64,000 bases of DNA from Adiantum capillus-veneris (GCA_014529385.2 CM043959.1:60772253-60836252), one strand, 5' to 3'. Shown: positions 11,150 through 22,800, numbered from the stretch's first letter. Numbers and translations: made by a program. The notes: a model not told the origin generated them from the letters alone.

Positions 11150-11665
11150 ATGCGGAAGGATAGAAATGACATGGCAGACAAACAACAATGCGACGAAAGA
11201 ATTCAACCAAAGCAGATAGTTCAATTAAAAAGCAAGGGCATAAAACAAATATGGATCCCAAAGAAAATTCTCAGCAATAACCCAAATGTTACTCGCATTT
11301 GGATACTAAAACAAAAGCAAAAGGAACTCCCTTCAGCACAAGCAACAACGGAAGGCAGACTGCTGCATTTGAAAAAGGACAGACGACATAAGTGGATGCC
11401 AATACGCAACAAACCAGTGGAAACCAAGGAAGTAACAAAGCATCTACAAAAACTAGCAAAAACAAGCTACCAATGGGAAGCAAAGGAAATATGGTCCAGG
11501 GCCATTCCGGCCAAGCCAATCCTAACCATAAAAGCAACTATGGCTTTCTCAATAGAAGCGGCAAAGCGATTGCCTTTTGAAAAAAAGACAATTCAACAGA
11601 GAGCAGTAGAGTTACAACTGTTACTTGCAAAGAAAACAGAAAACCTCGACGGTGAATGCCAATAA
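11150..11665 (+). pseudogene. Basic ORF at the 3' end of G1 coding region
   Basis: 171 codons, very rich in Lys, Gln and Arg. Three short Trp motifs repeat at intervals: QIWIPKK, RIWILKQK and KWMPIR. No known domain is recognised. It is in the same frame (frame 2) as the second protease. It could be a nucleic-acid-binding accessory protein or the C-terminal end of the polyprotein. It ends at a TAA 170 bp before a purine tract that may be the polypurine tract. Confidence 0.45.
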
Positions 11666-13221
11666 GCATCTTGCTTATTCCCTTCTCTTGCACATCATTA
11701 ATTTTTTCCATGCATTGACCGAGTATGCATCAATTAGGGCCACATTAATCGGCAAGCATTAGCAAAACTTTTTAAACCTATGCACGGAACGTACTCCGAG
11801 GCGATACCTTGTCGTCCGGGAGGACTCTGGCTAGGAGGGGGGGAGGCATTCTCAAATGCGTAACCAATAGCAGAAAGAGAAAAAAAGGGCATGATTTTTG
11901 ACTATTTTAAGGGTTGTTGTTTGATTGCGAATTTTTGGACGAACCCAAGTACATATTCCCTTATACAGCATGTATCTATAGGTACATGGGGCCAAACGCC
12001 AAATCAAGCCCCTAGGTGTGTGTATATAAGTAGAAATATCCATTTTTCGGGCAAAATATTGGTAAAACGAAGAAATCCGGACATAAAAATTGCATGCGAG
12101 TGTATATAATGTTTTGCGGAGATGTTTGTGATTTATTATGATTTTTGGGGATTTTTCTGGGTTTGATTTGCTATTTTCCTTTTAATTTTACTAATTTTCA
12201 GCAGAAAAACATAAAAAATACAAAAATAAGGTGAAAAACGGTCGTAATGAAAAACAAAAAATATGGGGATGATCAATGACAATAGGACAACCTATGGTAC
12301 ATTGGGAGTGCAATTATGAGACTGGAGCGGAAAGCGTGTTTTGGCCAGGTTTTGACCGAAATGCCAAATTTCTGGTAAACAGGTCAAATGGATTTCAAAT
12401 CAAGAAATTTTTGATCCTAAACCGCATCTCGCAAGAAGATAGGAGCACATGTCAAATTTCATGAAAAGTGGTTCGGGGACCTCCATTATAAGAAATTTTC
12501 ACCTCATTTTTAGCTCATTTTCACTATTGACCTTGTGGAGAGAGCTTCTGCCACCTAGAGCGGACGGACCTTCCAGCATCTTCTACGACGCACACGACTA
12601 CCCAACGAGCTTCAGACATGAGAGGTAGGATCACCACCTTGAGCTTTTCGCACATGTTTGTCATTATGTCGCGAAAACTAGCGTAGGGATCACACACAAA
12701 GCGGGCGGTAGGGTTGCTACAAGTAGAGACGGCGACCTAATGGCTAACCCAAAAGCAACAAGACTTCATCGGCAGTTTACCCTAGCATAGGAGACGAGTT
12801 CTGGATATCCAAAGGCAGTAGAAAACCATCAGGAAAAACCCTAATTCCTGGAATCCCGCAAGAGGCCACCAAATGGGAAATCGGCGAAAAGGCAACCAAA
12901 TGCTACCAAAATTCATGGGTAGGAGCATCTCGACATGCTCGACAAGTCTATGTGACCTGCATGACCAAAAAGTGACCCGAAGCGGCACTAAACTTCAAAC
13001 ACGGCATCAGACACACAAAGCATCAAATTGCTCTCGCGGCCAAACCGCATGGCCGTTTACCACCAAACTTCACGAGCGGCTTTCCTAGACCATCAACAAC
13101 CAAGTCCTATGGTGGTAGACCACCACTAATCATCTAAGAGATGTAAACGCAACCACGGGTGCTTCTAGAGCGACAAATTGCCAAATGAAGCTCCGGGGAA
13201 GCCAAAGTCGACAAAAACCAT
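11666..13221. other. Non-coding 3' region of G1
   Basis: There is no protein signal. A purine run GGAGGGGGGGAGG at about 11836-11848 is a candidate polypurine tract. A TATA-like GTATATAAG lies near 12020 and another TATATAA near 12102, compatible with a promoter in a long terminal repeat. The region joins the right palindrome array at 13222. Confidence 0.4.
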
Positions 13222-13818
13222 AGACATCCTACGCGTAGGATGTCTCAAGGGAATTTCTGGGCACAGATCCCAATATTTTTCATCATACACATTTTCTGAA
13301 TGACCTTTACATGCTATCCACCAAGTCTCATCACATTTAGACCAAAATTGACCTCATATGCATGAAAAAAACGCAAAGTTACGGCATAGAGGCAATAATG
13401 GGCCATAGACCTACCAAATCTTGTCCAAAACACATGAAAATTGCACAACACATTCACAAGCACCTCACCAACCAATCTGGGTGGTCATAAGCAAAAATTG
13501 GTGAAGTAGACATCCTACGTGGAGGATGTCTATTTGACATTTTTGGCCTACAGAGGATGTTTGTCCATTCCAGATCCAATCACCTCATCATCAAGAGCTC
13601 ATATATCAATTTTGAAGCCATTCTAATCATTTTTGACCCCCCAACACCTTCAAGATACACTTTTGGAGCCCAAAAAACATTACACACGCTCTTACAAGCA
13701 TCAATCCTTGTCCAAATCCAAATCCAAGAGCATATCCATGTTCCATAGGCCAAGGACTACCCACAGAACATATCTCATGTCATTTTGATGAAATAGACAT
13801 CCTACGCGTAGGATGTCT
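13222..13818. repeat. Right palindrome-centred repeat array, part 1
   Basis: Copies of the 24-nt palindrome lie at 13222-13245 (perfect), 13508-13531 (centre and one right-arm base changed) and 13795-13818 (perfect). The last two are 287 bp apart with related flanks, both including a stretch close to ATATCAATTTTGAAGCCATT. The array is cut at 13914 by nested element G2 and continues at 19431. Confidence 0.85.
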
Positions 13819-14205
13819 CTAGAATAATTTGGACCTTCTGTGCAAAGAGTGACATCATGGGAGCCAATACCATGGTCCAAGGAGCCCATATACCAATTTT
13901 CAACCCATTTGGATGTCATAAAAATTAATATCTATCCAACCCAAATGATTTTCTCATATTAAGCTGATCACTTAATGTGGGAGAATACACGGGAACAAGG
14001 GTTAAGATATAGACATGTGCTTATAGATCTATCTCAACACGGGGCCAATGGTTAAGGGGCCCAAATGAGAGATGGTCTATCAAAGAGCAAGGCTAACCAA
14101 TGGAGCATAAGACCTTAGGGTTAGCTTCATTGAAGACCTCCAATAATGTGTGTAAAAGTCCTTTGACCTTAGGCAAGCTAGGGTTGAGCTTGAGGTGGGA
14201 ACCCG

Positions 14206-14395
14206 GCCTAAGCTCGAGGTGCTTGTCCTGCTTAAGGTGCTTATCGTGCTTGAGGTGCTTGACATGCTTGAGGTGCTTGATTAAGATGCTTGAGGTGCTT
14301 GACTGGCTCCATGCTTGAGGTTCTTGACTTGCTACATGATTAAGGTGCTTGAGGTGCCTTGAGATGCTTGCCTGAGATGCTTGTGGGAACACCCC
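14206..14395. repeat. TGCTTGAGG minisatellite in G2 LTR
   Basis: Many imperfect copies of CTTGAGGTG or CTTGACATG-like 9- to 16-base units occur in tandem. The same block is present in the 3' LTR at about 18074-18262, so it belongs to the element. Confidence 0.85.
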
Positions 14396-14498
14396 CTAGT
14401 TTAAGTGCTTTGTCATGCTTGATGACTAAGGGGCTTGCTCATCCAAAGTCAAAAATATCCCTACAAGGAGGGGGGCGAGCCTACAAGGGGGGGGATGA

Positions 14499-14503
14499 GA
14501 GAG

Positions 14504-14538
<35 letters not shown>
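14499..14538. repeat. AC microsatellite in G2 5' LTR
   Basis: A run of about 19 AC dinucleotides; the equivalent run in the 3' LTR (about 18376-18412) has a slightly different length. Confidence 0.95.
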
Positions 14539-14540
<2 letters not shown>

Positions 14541-15558
14541 GGGAAGCCCCAACTTGAAGAGGGAGCAAGGACACTTGTCAAGTTCCTCCCCATGTTTCCC
14601 TCATGGTGTGCCTGAAGCCTATTGGTTGGCCATCCAAGGGGTCCAATGATAATTTAGGATATTTAATTAATTTATTTTGCATTTATCAAGTCCTCTCTCT
14701 CAAAGGGGAAAGGGGGACACTTGTCTTAAGGCTACCCATGTTTCTTGTAATGGCTCCTGCTTGTGATTGGCTAGGCCTGGAGGGGTCCAATGAGCTTCAA
14801 GCATGAGCTACAAGGGGGGGTCGACCCAAGCAAGCTAGGGGGGTGCTTAGGGGGTATACTCACCCACACACACTTACAAACACTCTCATTGTGTACTATG
14901 CAAAGTGCAAGAGCTCCCTCTCCTTCTCCAAGCAAGTAGAGGTTGAGAGCCTACACCAACACTCTTGGCTATGGAGTGCAAATCCAACCAAGAGCCATGC
15001 TTCAATTCTTAAGCTTGCCATCTCCTTCTTCTTCATTACTATGCTATTATGTATGCTAGCAACAAGAGTATGATAAGTGAGGAACTAATTCTTTCTCCTA
15101 CGAAATGTTTCTTCTTCCTCTTCCCTACCCTCATTCCCTGCTAGCTCTCTCCACCTTCGAAGGTGTTTGAGGTCTTGGGACTGAGGCTTGGGATAGTTAA
15201 ATCTTTCTTCAAGTTTATGTTATGTTTGTGATGCATGAAGCCTTCCATCTTCATGGTATCACATAGGTCACAAGGAACACAAAGACTGTATTGTAACAAG
15301 TCTCTCTTTATGGGAGAAATCATAATACAAATGCCTATTGGAGGGGGGACTGGCTCCACATAAATCCGGTCCTCAACTGTTGTCATGTTCTCTAAACTCT
15401 CTCTCTTGCAAAAGTATTTTCTATGCCAAGTTAACTAGTTGCTATGATTATGTTGCTATCTTCAATTATGTCAACCCGCTATGCTCACAAAATCATTTCT
15501 TGAAAGTACTCTCATTAAATTCCGCTACTCTCACATATTAAGGCAAATTCCATTACAT

Positions 15559-15570
15559 TGGTATGAGAGC
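15559..15570 (+). promoter_or_regulatory. G2 primer binding site, initiator Met tRNA type
   Basis: TGGTATGAGAGC begins 2 bases after the 5' LTR. It matches 11 of 12 bases of the usual plant site TGGTATCAGAGC, which pairs with the 3' end of initiator methionine tRNA to prime minus-strand synthesis. Confidence 0.85.
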
Positions 15571-17770
15571 ATTTGGTTTCTCGTTTCTTGCTTAAGAAGA
15601 GAGGTCCTTAAGTAGCCTATAAATGGTTGATGTTGTTAATTATAATAGGGTAAGTGGAACTGGGATCTAATATTGGTTTTGTTAAGCCCACTATGTGGGG
15701 GATGGTACACGTCCGATTCACAAGTTGTAAAGCACGGCTGAAAATACTTATTGAAAACTATGTCTTGGGGATTGAAACAACATTATCTCTAAAGGTGGTA
15801 TTTCTATGGATCCACAAAAAGTAGAGGTAATAAAAGATGGCCTAATCCAAGGAATCTACATGAGTTGCAAAGCTCTAAGGGTATGAGTGTATACTAGAGA
15901 TGCTTGATAAGAAAAATCCATGCTTATAGCAGGTCCAATACATGACTTAACAAAAAAATAACGTTAAGTATACATGGACCGCAAAGAGAGAAAAATATTT
16001 CTAAAAAGTTTAAAGAGAAACTTATTTCTCAACTTATGGGATCTCTCAAAGCTATTTGAGGTCCAATGTAATGCCTGGATGATTGCCTTTGAGCAAAACT
16101 TTGCTTCAAGAAGGGAATACCATAGCATACGAGATTCAAAGACTCAACTCCAATGAGTGAATGTTGGTCATATACAAAAGAACCTATGAGCTGTTTTAAA
16201 TTCTCTAGACATATGGAAGTACTTCTTGCGGACTCCATTCATGATGCAAACCAAGCTCTTGGACAATCAAATGAGGTAGGAAAATTTCTTTTTGCAATTT
16301 AAATTCTACTTTGCTCACATTGCTGGCAAGCACAATCATGTAGCCGATGCACTTTCCCAATGGCCAAGGGTAGATAGGATATCGATAGCAACTTACAATG
16401 AGCTATGTTTTATGATAGTTAAATATGCTTCTAACCCAGGCTTTACGGATATGATAATAGCCTTACAAATGGAAGAAAAAAGAACCACTCACGTAAAAGG
16501 ATGGTTATCTTCCATACCTCAATAGGCTATATCTTCCTTACTTCCCATGCTCCTTCCATATGCGGGGCAAAGAGAAATTCGAATTTACTCTGCTAGGAGT
16601 AAAAGCATACTTGTATTGGCTTACCAAGAAACAATAACATACAAGAGAATGTTTCAAAATGTATGGTATACCAAAAGATGAAGTATGAAAAAAGGACCAT
16701 GGCTTGCCAACATCCAATTGTGTCGAATAGAAATCCTACTATGACCACTAATTTTAGTCTCTATCAGAATTGGAGTAATCCTCTTATGTCGGCCTACTAT
16801 TCCAACGGATGGCCAAAAGCAAAGTTACAAAACTAGTGATCCTTGATCTACTAAAAGCCTGTGATTCGAAGTAGATCAATGCTCAAAATGAGAGAAGTAC
16901 TTATCTTAACAACAGTATGTCTCTAATAACGTGAACATACTTCTAAGGAGAAACTACCTTTCGAGTGTAAAGACGGAAGATCCAAAGTCCCTTGTAGCTT
17001 AAGATACTTGGGAAGATCTTCATTGCAAAGGAGTATAGCCGAGATCAAAACGAATCTTTTTACAGGATTAAACAGGCTATATCCATTTATTAGCTAGGCA
17101 AAAGAGGCTCCTGCCGTTACGCACAAAAGAGCCTTATCCTTTTTTATTTAAAAAAAAGTTGGGTCTTACTAAACTTTCCCAAGGCTCATCTAAGGAAAAT
17201 TACACACAAATGAAGACCCGCCACACATCAAGGATGAAGCAGAGGAGCTCCAACCCAAGTTTATCCTTCAACAAGAAGACAAGGTATTAAGAAATGGTAA
17301 GATTACTGACAGTATCTGATTTAATTATCCTTTCAAAGATGCTAAATGCATGCAAAGAACATGGCTTAAGGATAATATGAACCTTGTTAACGATTCTTAC
17401 AATGACACAAAAGAGTAAGCAAATGTAAAAGAAATGCATTTTAAATGATCAATGTTTTTGTCTTATAGGACTCTCTTTTTATGTTTTGTGCACAAATTTT
17501 AAAGTATGTATACTTAGGATCATGTTTGTGGTGACTACGTCTCCCAAACACCAAGTAGACCTTGTCACTCTACTTTGGAAGTATGATATGGACTAAAAAG
17601 AGCAGACATGCTTGCGGCAGACAATGTCTCTCAAGCACCAAGTGGATTAGTCATCCACTCTGGAATGATGTCGTAGGGTAAAAATGGATCCTCTGCCCGC
17701 TAAGACCAATGGACTAATGGGTGAGACTTTACCATCTCTACCTCATAGTCGAGGACGACTATGATTTCAA
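15571..17770 (+). pseudogene. G2 interior with remnants of gypsy RNase H and integrase
   Basis: The best piece is 16292-16525, whose HIAGKHNHVADALSQ is the end of a gypsy RNase H. Weaker downstream sequence near 16790-16840 resembles the integrase YYPTDG region after frame changes. Gag, protease and most of RT are absent. The remaining sequence to 17770 has many stops. G2 is therefore a deletion derivative of a Ty3/gypsy element, which the RNase H tail suggests was chromovirus-like. Confidence 0.6.
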
Positions 17771-17781
17771 GAGAGAGGTAA
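17769..17781 (+). promoter_or_regulatory. G2 polypurine tract
   Basis: AAGAGAGAGGTAA directly precedes the 3' LTR and is the expected primer for plus-strand synthesis. Confidence 0.75.
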
Positions 17782-18374
17782 TGTCATAAAAATTAATATC
17801 TATCCAACCCAAATGATTTTCTCATATTAAACTGATCACTTAATGTGGGAGAATACACGGGAACAAGGGTTAAGATATAGACATGTGCTTATAGATCTAT
17901 CTCAACACAGGGCCAATGGTTAAGGGGCCCAAATGAGAGATGGTCTATCAAAGATCAAGGCTAACCAATGGAGCATAAGACCTTAGGTTTAGCTTCATTG
18001 AAGACCTCCAATAATGTGTGTAAAAGTCCTTTGACCTTAGGCAAGCTAGGGCTGAGCTTGAGGTGGGAACCCGGCCTAAGCTCGAGGTGCTTGTCCTGCT
18101 TAAGGTGCTTATCGTTCTTGAGGTGCTTGACATGCTTGAGGTGCTTGATTAAGATGCTTGAGGTGCTTGACTGGCTCCATGCTTGAGGTTCTTGACTTGC
18201 TACATGATTAAGGTGCTTGAGGTGCCTTGAGATGCTTGCCTGAGATGCTTGTGGGAACACCCCCTTGTTCAAGTGATTTGTCATCCTTGATGACTAAGGG
18301 GCTTGCTCATCCAAAGTCAAAAAGATCCCTACAAGGAGGGGGGCGAGCCTACAAGGGGGGGGGGGATGAGAGAG

Positions 18375-18413
<39 letters not shown>

Positions 18414-19430
18414 GGGAATCCCCAGCTTGAAGAGGCAGCAAGGACACTTGTCAAGTTCCTCCCCATGTTGCCCTCATGGTGTGCCTGAAGCCTATTGGTT
18501 GGCCACCCAAGGGGTCCAATGATAATTTATGATATTTAATTAATTGGTTTTGCATTTATCAAGTCCTCTCTCTCAAAGGGGAAAGGGGGACACTTGTCTT
18601 AAGGCTACCCATGTTGCTTGTAATGGCTCCTACTTGTGATTAGCTAGGCCTGGAGGGGTCCAATGAGCTTAAAGCATGAGCTACAAGGGGGGGTCGACCC
18701 AAGCAAGCTAGGGGGGTGCTTAGGGGGTATACTCACCCACACACACTTACAAACACTCTCATTGTGTACTATGCAAAGTGCAAGAGCTCCCTCTCCTTCT
18801 CCAAGCAAGTAGAGGTTGAGAGCCTACACCAACACTCTTGGCTATGGAGTGCAAATCCAACCAAGAGCCATGCTTCAATTCTTAAGCTTGCCATCTCCTT
18901 CTTCTTCATTACTATGCTATTATGTATGCTAGCAACAAGAGTATGATAAGTGAGGAACTAATTCTTTCTCCTACGAAATGTTTCTTCTTCCTCTTCCCTA
19001 CCCTCATTCCCTGCTAGCTCTCTCCACCTTCGAAGGTGTTTGAGGTCTTGGGACTGAGGCTTGGGATAGTTAAAGATTTCTTTAAGTTTATGTTATGTTT
19101 GTGATGCATGAAGCCTTCCATCTTCATGGTATCACCTAGGTCACAAGGAACACAAAGACTGTATTGTAACAAGTCTCTCTTTATGGGAGAAATCATAATA
19201 CAAATGCCTATTGGAGGGGGGACCGGCTCCACATAAATCCGGTCCTCAACTGTTGTCATGTTCTCTAAACTCTCTCTCTTGCAAAAGTATTGTCTATGCC
19301 AAGTTAACTAGTTGCTATGATTATGTTGCTATCTTCAATTATGTCAACCCGCTATGCTCACAAAATCATTTCTTGAAAGTACTCTCATTAAACTCCGCTA
19401 CTCTCACATATTAAGGCAAATTCCATTACA
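17782..19430 (+). repeat. G2 3' LTR
   Basis: About 1649 bp, TG...CA ends, collinear with the 5' LTR including the minisatellite and AC run. It is followed immediately by the duplicated target TGGA. Confidence 0.93.
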
Positions 19431-19789
19431 TGGACATCAATTGCTACCTGTTATGGACTTTCTACCCACTTTGTGACCTCAAGCCTGAATGAACCAAAAA
19501 ATCCACTTTTTGATGCCCAAATCCATATCCAAGCACATAGCCATAATCCAGAAGCCATGCACTACCAGCATGTTAAGTATCAACCAATTATGATGAAAAA
19601 GACATCCTACGGGTAGGATGTCTAAAATGGAAAATTTTGGCCAGATGTGCACTGTGAGCACATGCACAGTTTCACAAGTTCCTTTTAAGCTTTATTTTCA
19701 ATTTTCAAGTCATTTGGATAGTTAAAACTCAGTTTCTCAGCGAATATGGAAAAAATGCTAACTTCGGACTACTGAGTGCAACAGGATCT
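19431..19789. repeat. Right palindrome array of G1 family, part 2
   Basis: This is the sequence interrupted by G2 and contains one more palindrome copy at 19600-19623, with GGG instead of GCG at the centre. The 110 bases after it align with those after 985 on the left side, including a shared ACTGTGAGCA. It runs up to an ATG at 19790. Confidence 0.8.
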
Positions 19790-20857
19790 ATGGTAGCCGC
19801 GAAGTCACCTGCAAAGAAGAAAAGAATGACCATTAAGGACTAGCTAGAAGAAGTGGATCCCTTCGTCATACCAAAAGGAACACTAAATCCCACCAGCACA
19901 TGGATCCAAGAAGATATGTTAGAGTCCAACGACCTAAAGATCTACCAAGGAGTATTCAAAGACACTGAAGGCAATGTGATCGAGCTACCAATGCTACCGC
20001 GAGAACTCAATGAGTTCGTAAGAAGCAAGATGGATGGGTACTTGGAGAAGATTGATCTCCACAACTACTTTGAAGCAGTACCGGCAGGGGTTGACATAAA
20101 GAGAGTCTGGGAGTTTGTGACAACCATCAAAGAGGATGGAGTGGACATAGTAAGCGATCTACAAGGCAGGCCAGAAACAGAAATAATCATCACTGAGCAG
20201 TTGGTAGCAGATGCACTAGACCTCTCCAACAAGGGGGATAGTGTAACTAAAAGAAGGGATGAGGTCAAGGTGTACAATGAGAAGAATGGAAACTACACCT
20301 TTGAAGATATTGCCAACCCAAGAGTGGCAATCATGAGCCAGTTGTATAACCAATACTTCCACATGTGTACGAAGAGGCCCCAGAAGTACAAAATGCCGCC
20401 AGGTGCATTTGCCACGACATTCACTTGGGCAATGACGAAAGGCACCCCAAAGATAATCAATTATGCAGCATATATAGATGAAAACCTCGTGAAGATGGGT
20501 AACAAGAATCCAACATATATTGTGCCAGGAGAACTAATCACTAAGGTGATTTATGGGGCATTACACGCAAAAGGAAGATGGCCTGACCCCCCGTCTCAGA
20601 ATGACTGGCTGAGGCTCAAAGAAGACAAAGAGGACAAGTCAAAAAGAGCACCAAGGGTTTCTACAAGACTGAAAAGACGGCTAGAGCCTGTTCAAGAGGA
20701 GCAGCCAGAGCAAAAGAAAGGAAAGAAAGAGTTTGCACAAGTGCCAGTGAAAGAGACAAAGTCACAAAAAGCGACAAGATTAGAGCGGCTGATGGAGAGC
20801 TTCAGAGCAGAGAGAGCCCTTGTAGTGTGTCCTGTCCAGCACCCAAATCACCCATAA
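19790..20857 (+). pseudogene. Accessory-type retroelement ORF, truncated
   Basis: The frame opens at an ATG at 19790 (MVAAKSPAKKKRMTIKD), meets a stop (TAG) at about 19841, and is then open to 20857, over 330 codons. The middle has the segment ITEQLVADALDLSNKGDS followed by a Trp/Phe-rich region (TFTWAMTKGTPKIINYA) and a basic C-terminal tail. The layout reminds me of the 'putative plant transposon protein' domain found as an extra ORF in some plant gypsy elements; this is a resemblance by eye, not a search result. It follows the palindrome array by 166 bp. The C-terminal end and stop codon come from an adjoining copia fragment, so it is truncated. Confidence 0.5.
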
Positions 20858-22204
20858 TGCGTATGGGCCATACACAACTAGAAGTGGCCATAGTAGTTTG
20901 GTTCTTTTTGAACCATGATATGTATGAACTACCAATCATGAAACAAAAATCACTCATGGACACTTACATGTCAGAACAACCATCCTCATGTAAATCTAGT
21001 GCTAATGATCCCTCCTTGAGATAAAACAACCCAAGATGTAAAGTGCCACTCAAGTAGTAAAAGATCCCCTTAACAGATTGCCAATTTCTTAAACCTTGGG
21101 CTATGCATAAATTTGCTAACTTGTGAGACTGCAAATTGTATATCCAACCTTGTATTGCATACATATATAAGGCATCCAATAGTAGTTTGGTAAAGAGTGA
21201 CATTGGCAAGATCATCATGAAGACTCAATTTCACACCTGTTTCCATGGGGATGTCAATAGGTTTGTGGTCTGCAAGTCCAAATTTACATAGCAATGTCTC
21301 TATGTAACATGTATGACACAAGGCAATACCACCATCACACTAGTTAAACTGTATGCCCAAGTAATTGTAACAACCCCAAATATTTCATCTTGAAAGTAGC
21401 ATTCAAATCCGCCTCAAATTCAGCAACAAGTGCCTCATTTAAACCAATAATCAGCAAATCATCCACATATAGGACAACAATGAGAAGTACATAGCCCTCA
21501 TGCTTTAAATACAAAGTTCTTTATGTTGGAATGTTAAGAAATCCTCATTTAACCAAATGAGTGTCAGCTTTCTCATACCAAGCACGAGGAGATTGCTTCA
21601 ACCGATACAAAGCTTTCTTACATTTGCACACTTTATCTTCTTGTCCTTTAATGAAAAATTGCAAGGTTGCATTACATAAACTTCCTCAAATATGTCACCT
21701 TTCAAGAAAGTAGTAAAAATATTTCATTGATGTACATCCCATCCAAAATGAGCTGCCAATGAACATAGAAAATTCACGATAGTCATATGACAAGTGGGAG
21801 CAAAAGTCTCTTCATAATATATGCCTTTTTGATGTGCATAACCCTTTGCAACAAGTCAAGCCTTATGGTAATCAATCTCACCATCCAACTTACGTTTCAA
21901 CCTGTAAACCCACTTTTTACCAATGGCCTTTTTTCCAAGAGGCAAATCACACAAATTGCATGTGTCATTTTCTATAAGTGCATCATATTTTGATAATTTT
22001 CATGGCATCCATTCAATTTTTTGAATTATGTGCTTCATCAAAAGATAGAGGTTCCTCAACATCACATAACTCTTGCAACAGCAATGTGAATAATGCATCA
22101 AAATTGACAACTTTAAGATTTACTTGGGTCATAAGTCTCCAAGTACTAGCAAAATTCTGGTAAGAATCTGGCAAAGCATTGTGAAGAGTCTGTAGTTCCC
22201 TTTA
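20854..22204 (-). pseudogene. Copia fragment of family C1, gag fused to pol by deletion
   Basis: Reading the minus strand from 22204, gag sequence (NALPDSYQNFASTWRL-like) passes at about 22080-22050 directly into pol sequence (VEEPLSFDEAHNSKN). It continues through RT to RNase H, ending near 20854. Segments such as YIETLLCKFGLADHKP and FAVSQVSKFMHS match the C1 element at 34990-35210. Relative to C1 about 2.1 kb (rest of gag, protease, integrase) is missing at the join. A further ~40-bp deletion lies in RNase H near 20892. Several frameshifts and stops are present. No LTR is attached. Confidence 0.85.
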
Positions 22205-22800
22205 TGTGTTTTAAGGAAGCATATCTTGGACAAGTGGTGGACCTGTCTTCTTGTCAAGCATCAATGGAGTAGGGTTTGGGTAGGTGGTAAGCTTGAAAAC
22301 CATAACTCCATATTACAAAAAAATAAAGGTTGGACATGTGGTGGAACTTAAGACCTTGGATTGTTTAGTGATATACCTTGTTTTCCTTCATGATTCAATT
22401 GGACTAAGTATACATTGCTTCTCTTCTTACTTCACTAGGACTTCAATGGATATGAGATTGAGGAGTGGACCTTTTACTAATTCCCTTGGCTAGATTAAAT
22501 GATTTATATCTTTGCACATAACCAACATATAATCTCCAGTAGCATGGGTAGTTGATCTCAAGGTATACCACTTGTCCAAATTATAATACATCGTAGTATA
22601 TAGATTTTATTTTTAAGGCCCACCATATGTCCAATATTTTCTTCATCTAAAGAATCAAGGACCACCACTTGTTTAAGATATGCTCCATTGAGCGTGGAGA
22701 GAAACTAGATTCATCAAATGTTAAAACTAAGCAAATAAAACCATTACAAGGTCCTTTAATTTTGTATTAATATATGCTATGTTTTAGCACATGAGCTTTG
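22205..22800. other. Unassigned sequence
   Basis: AT-rich with scattered CCACTTGTCCAA-like motifs that resemble the units of the tandem duplication beginning at 22807. No coding signal. Confidence 0.4.

Larger units (their letters stand above)
1..13913 (+). mobile_element. Decayed Ty3/gypsy LTR retrotransposon G1, main part
   Basis: Domain order on the + strand is gag, protease, RT, RNase H, integrase, which is diagnostic of Ty3/gypsy. Coding sequence runs from about 1673 to 11665. Most of it up to 7867 lies in one frame, broken by stops, so it was once one or two long polyproteins. The element has a long ORF upstream of gag, a second retropepsin after integrase and a basic terminal ORF. The non-coding flanks (about 395-1261 and 13222-19623) share a palindrome-centred repeat, suggesting that both belong to LTR or untranslated sequence of one family. 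I could not place the LTR ends exactly. The element resumes at 19431 after the nested element G2. Confidence 0.85.
13914..15557 (+). repeat. G2 5' LTR
   Basis: 1644 bp, TG...CA ends. It contains a minisatellite of TGCTTGAGG-type units (about 14206-14395), G-rich tracts, an AC microsatellite at about 14499-14538 and a pyrimidine-rich 3' half. Open frames across it on either strand are artefacts of low-complexity sequence. Confidence 0.93.
13914..19430 (+). mobile_element. Nested LTR retrotransposon G2, probably non-autonomous
   Basis: Two LTRs of about 1645 bp (13914-15557 and 17782-19430) start with TGTCATAAAA and end in CATTACA. They flank a 2.2-kb interior. The 4-bp target site TGGA is duplicated at 13910-13913 and 19431-19434. 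By eye the LTRs differ by about 30 substitutions plus repeat-length changes, near 2 percent, so the insertion is fairly young. The interior has only fragments of gypsy RNase H and integrase, so the copy needs help in trans. It is inserted in the palindrome array of G1. Confidence 0.93.

Noticed and set aside
14093-14392. Minus-strand 99-codon frame in the G2 LTR (and its copy at 17961-18284)
   Set aside because: Encoded by the minisatellite in both LTRs; repetitive His/Lys/Leu sequence with no sign of protein function.
14359-14649. His-Thr repeat protein frames across the AC run (also 18227-18488 and 41347-41644)
   Set aside because: The frames are produced by AC or TG dinucleotide repeats inside LTRs or beside them and have no other coding signal.
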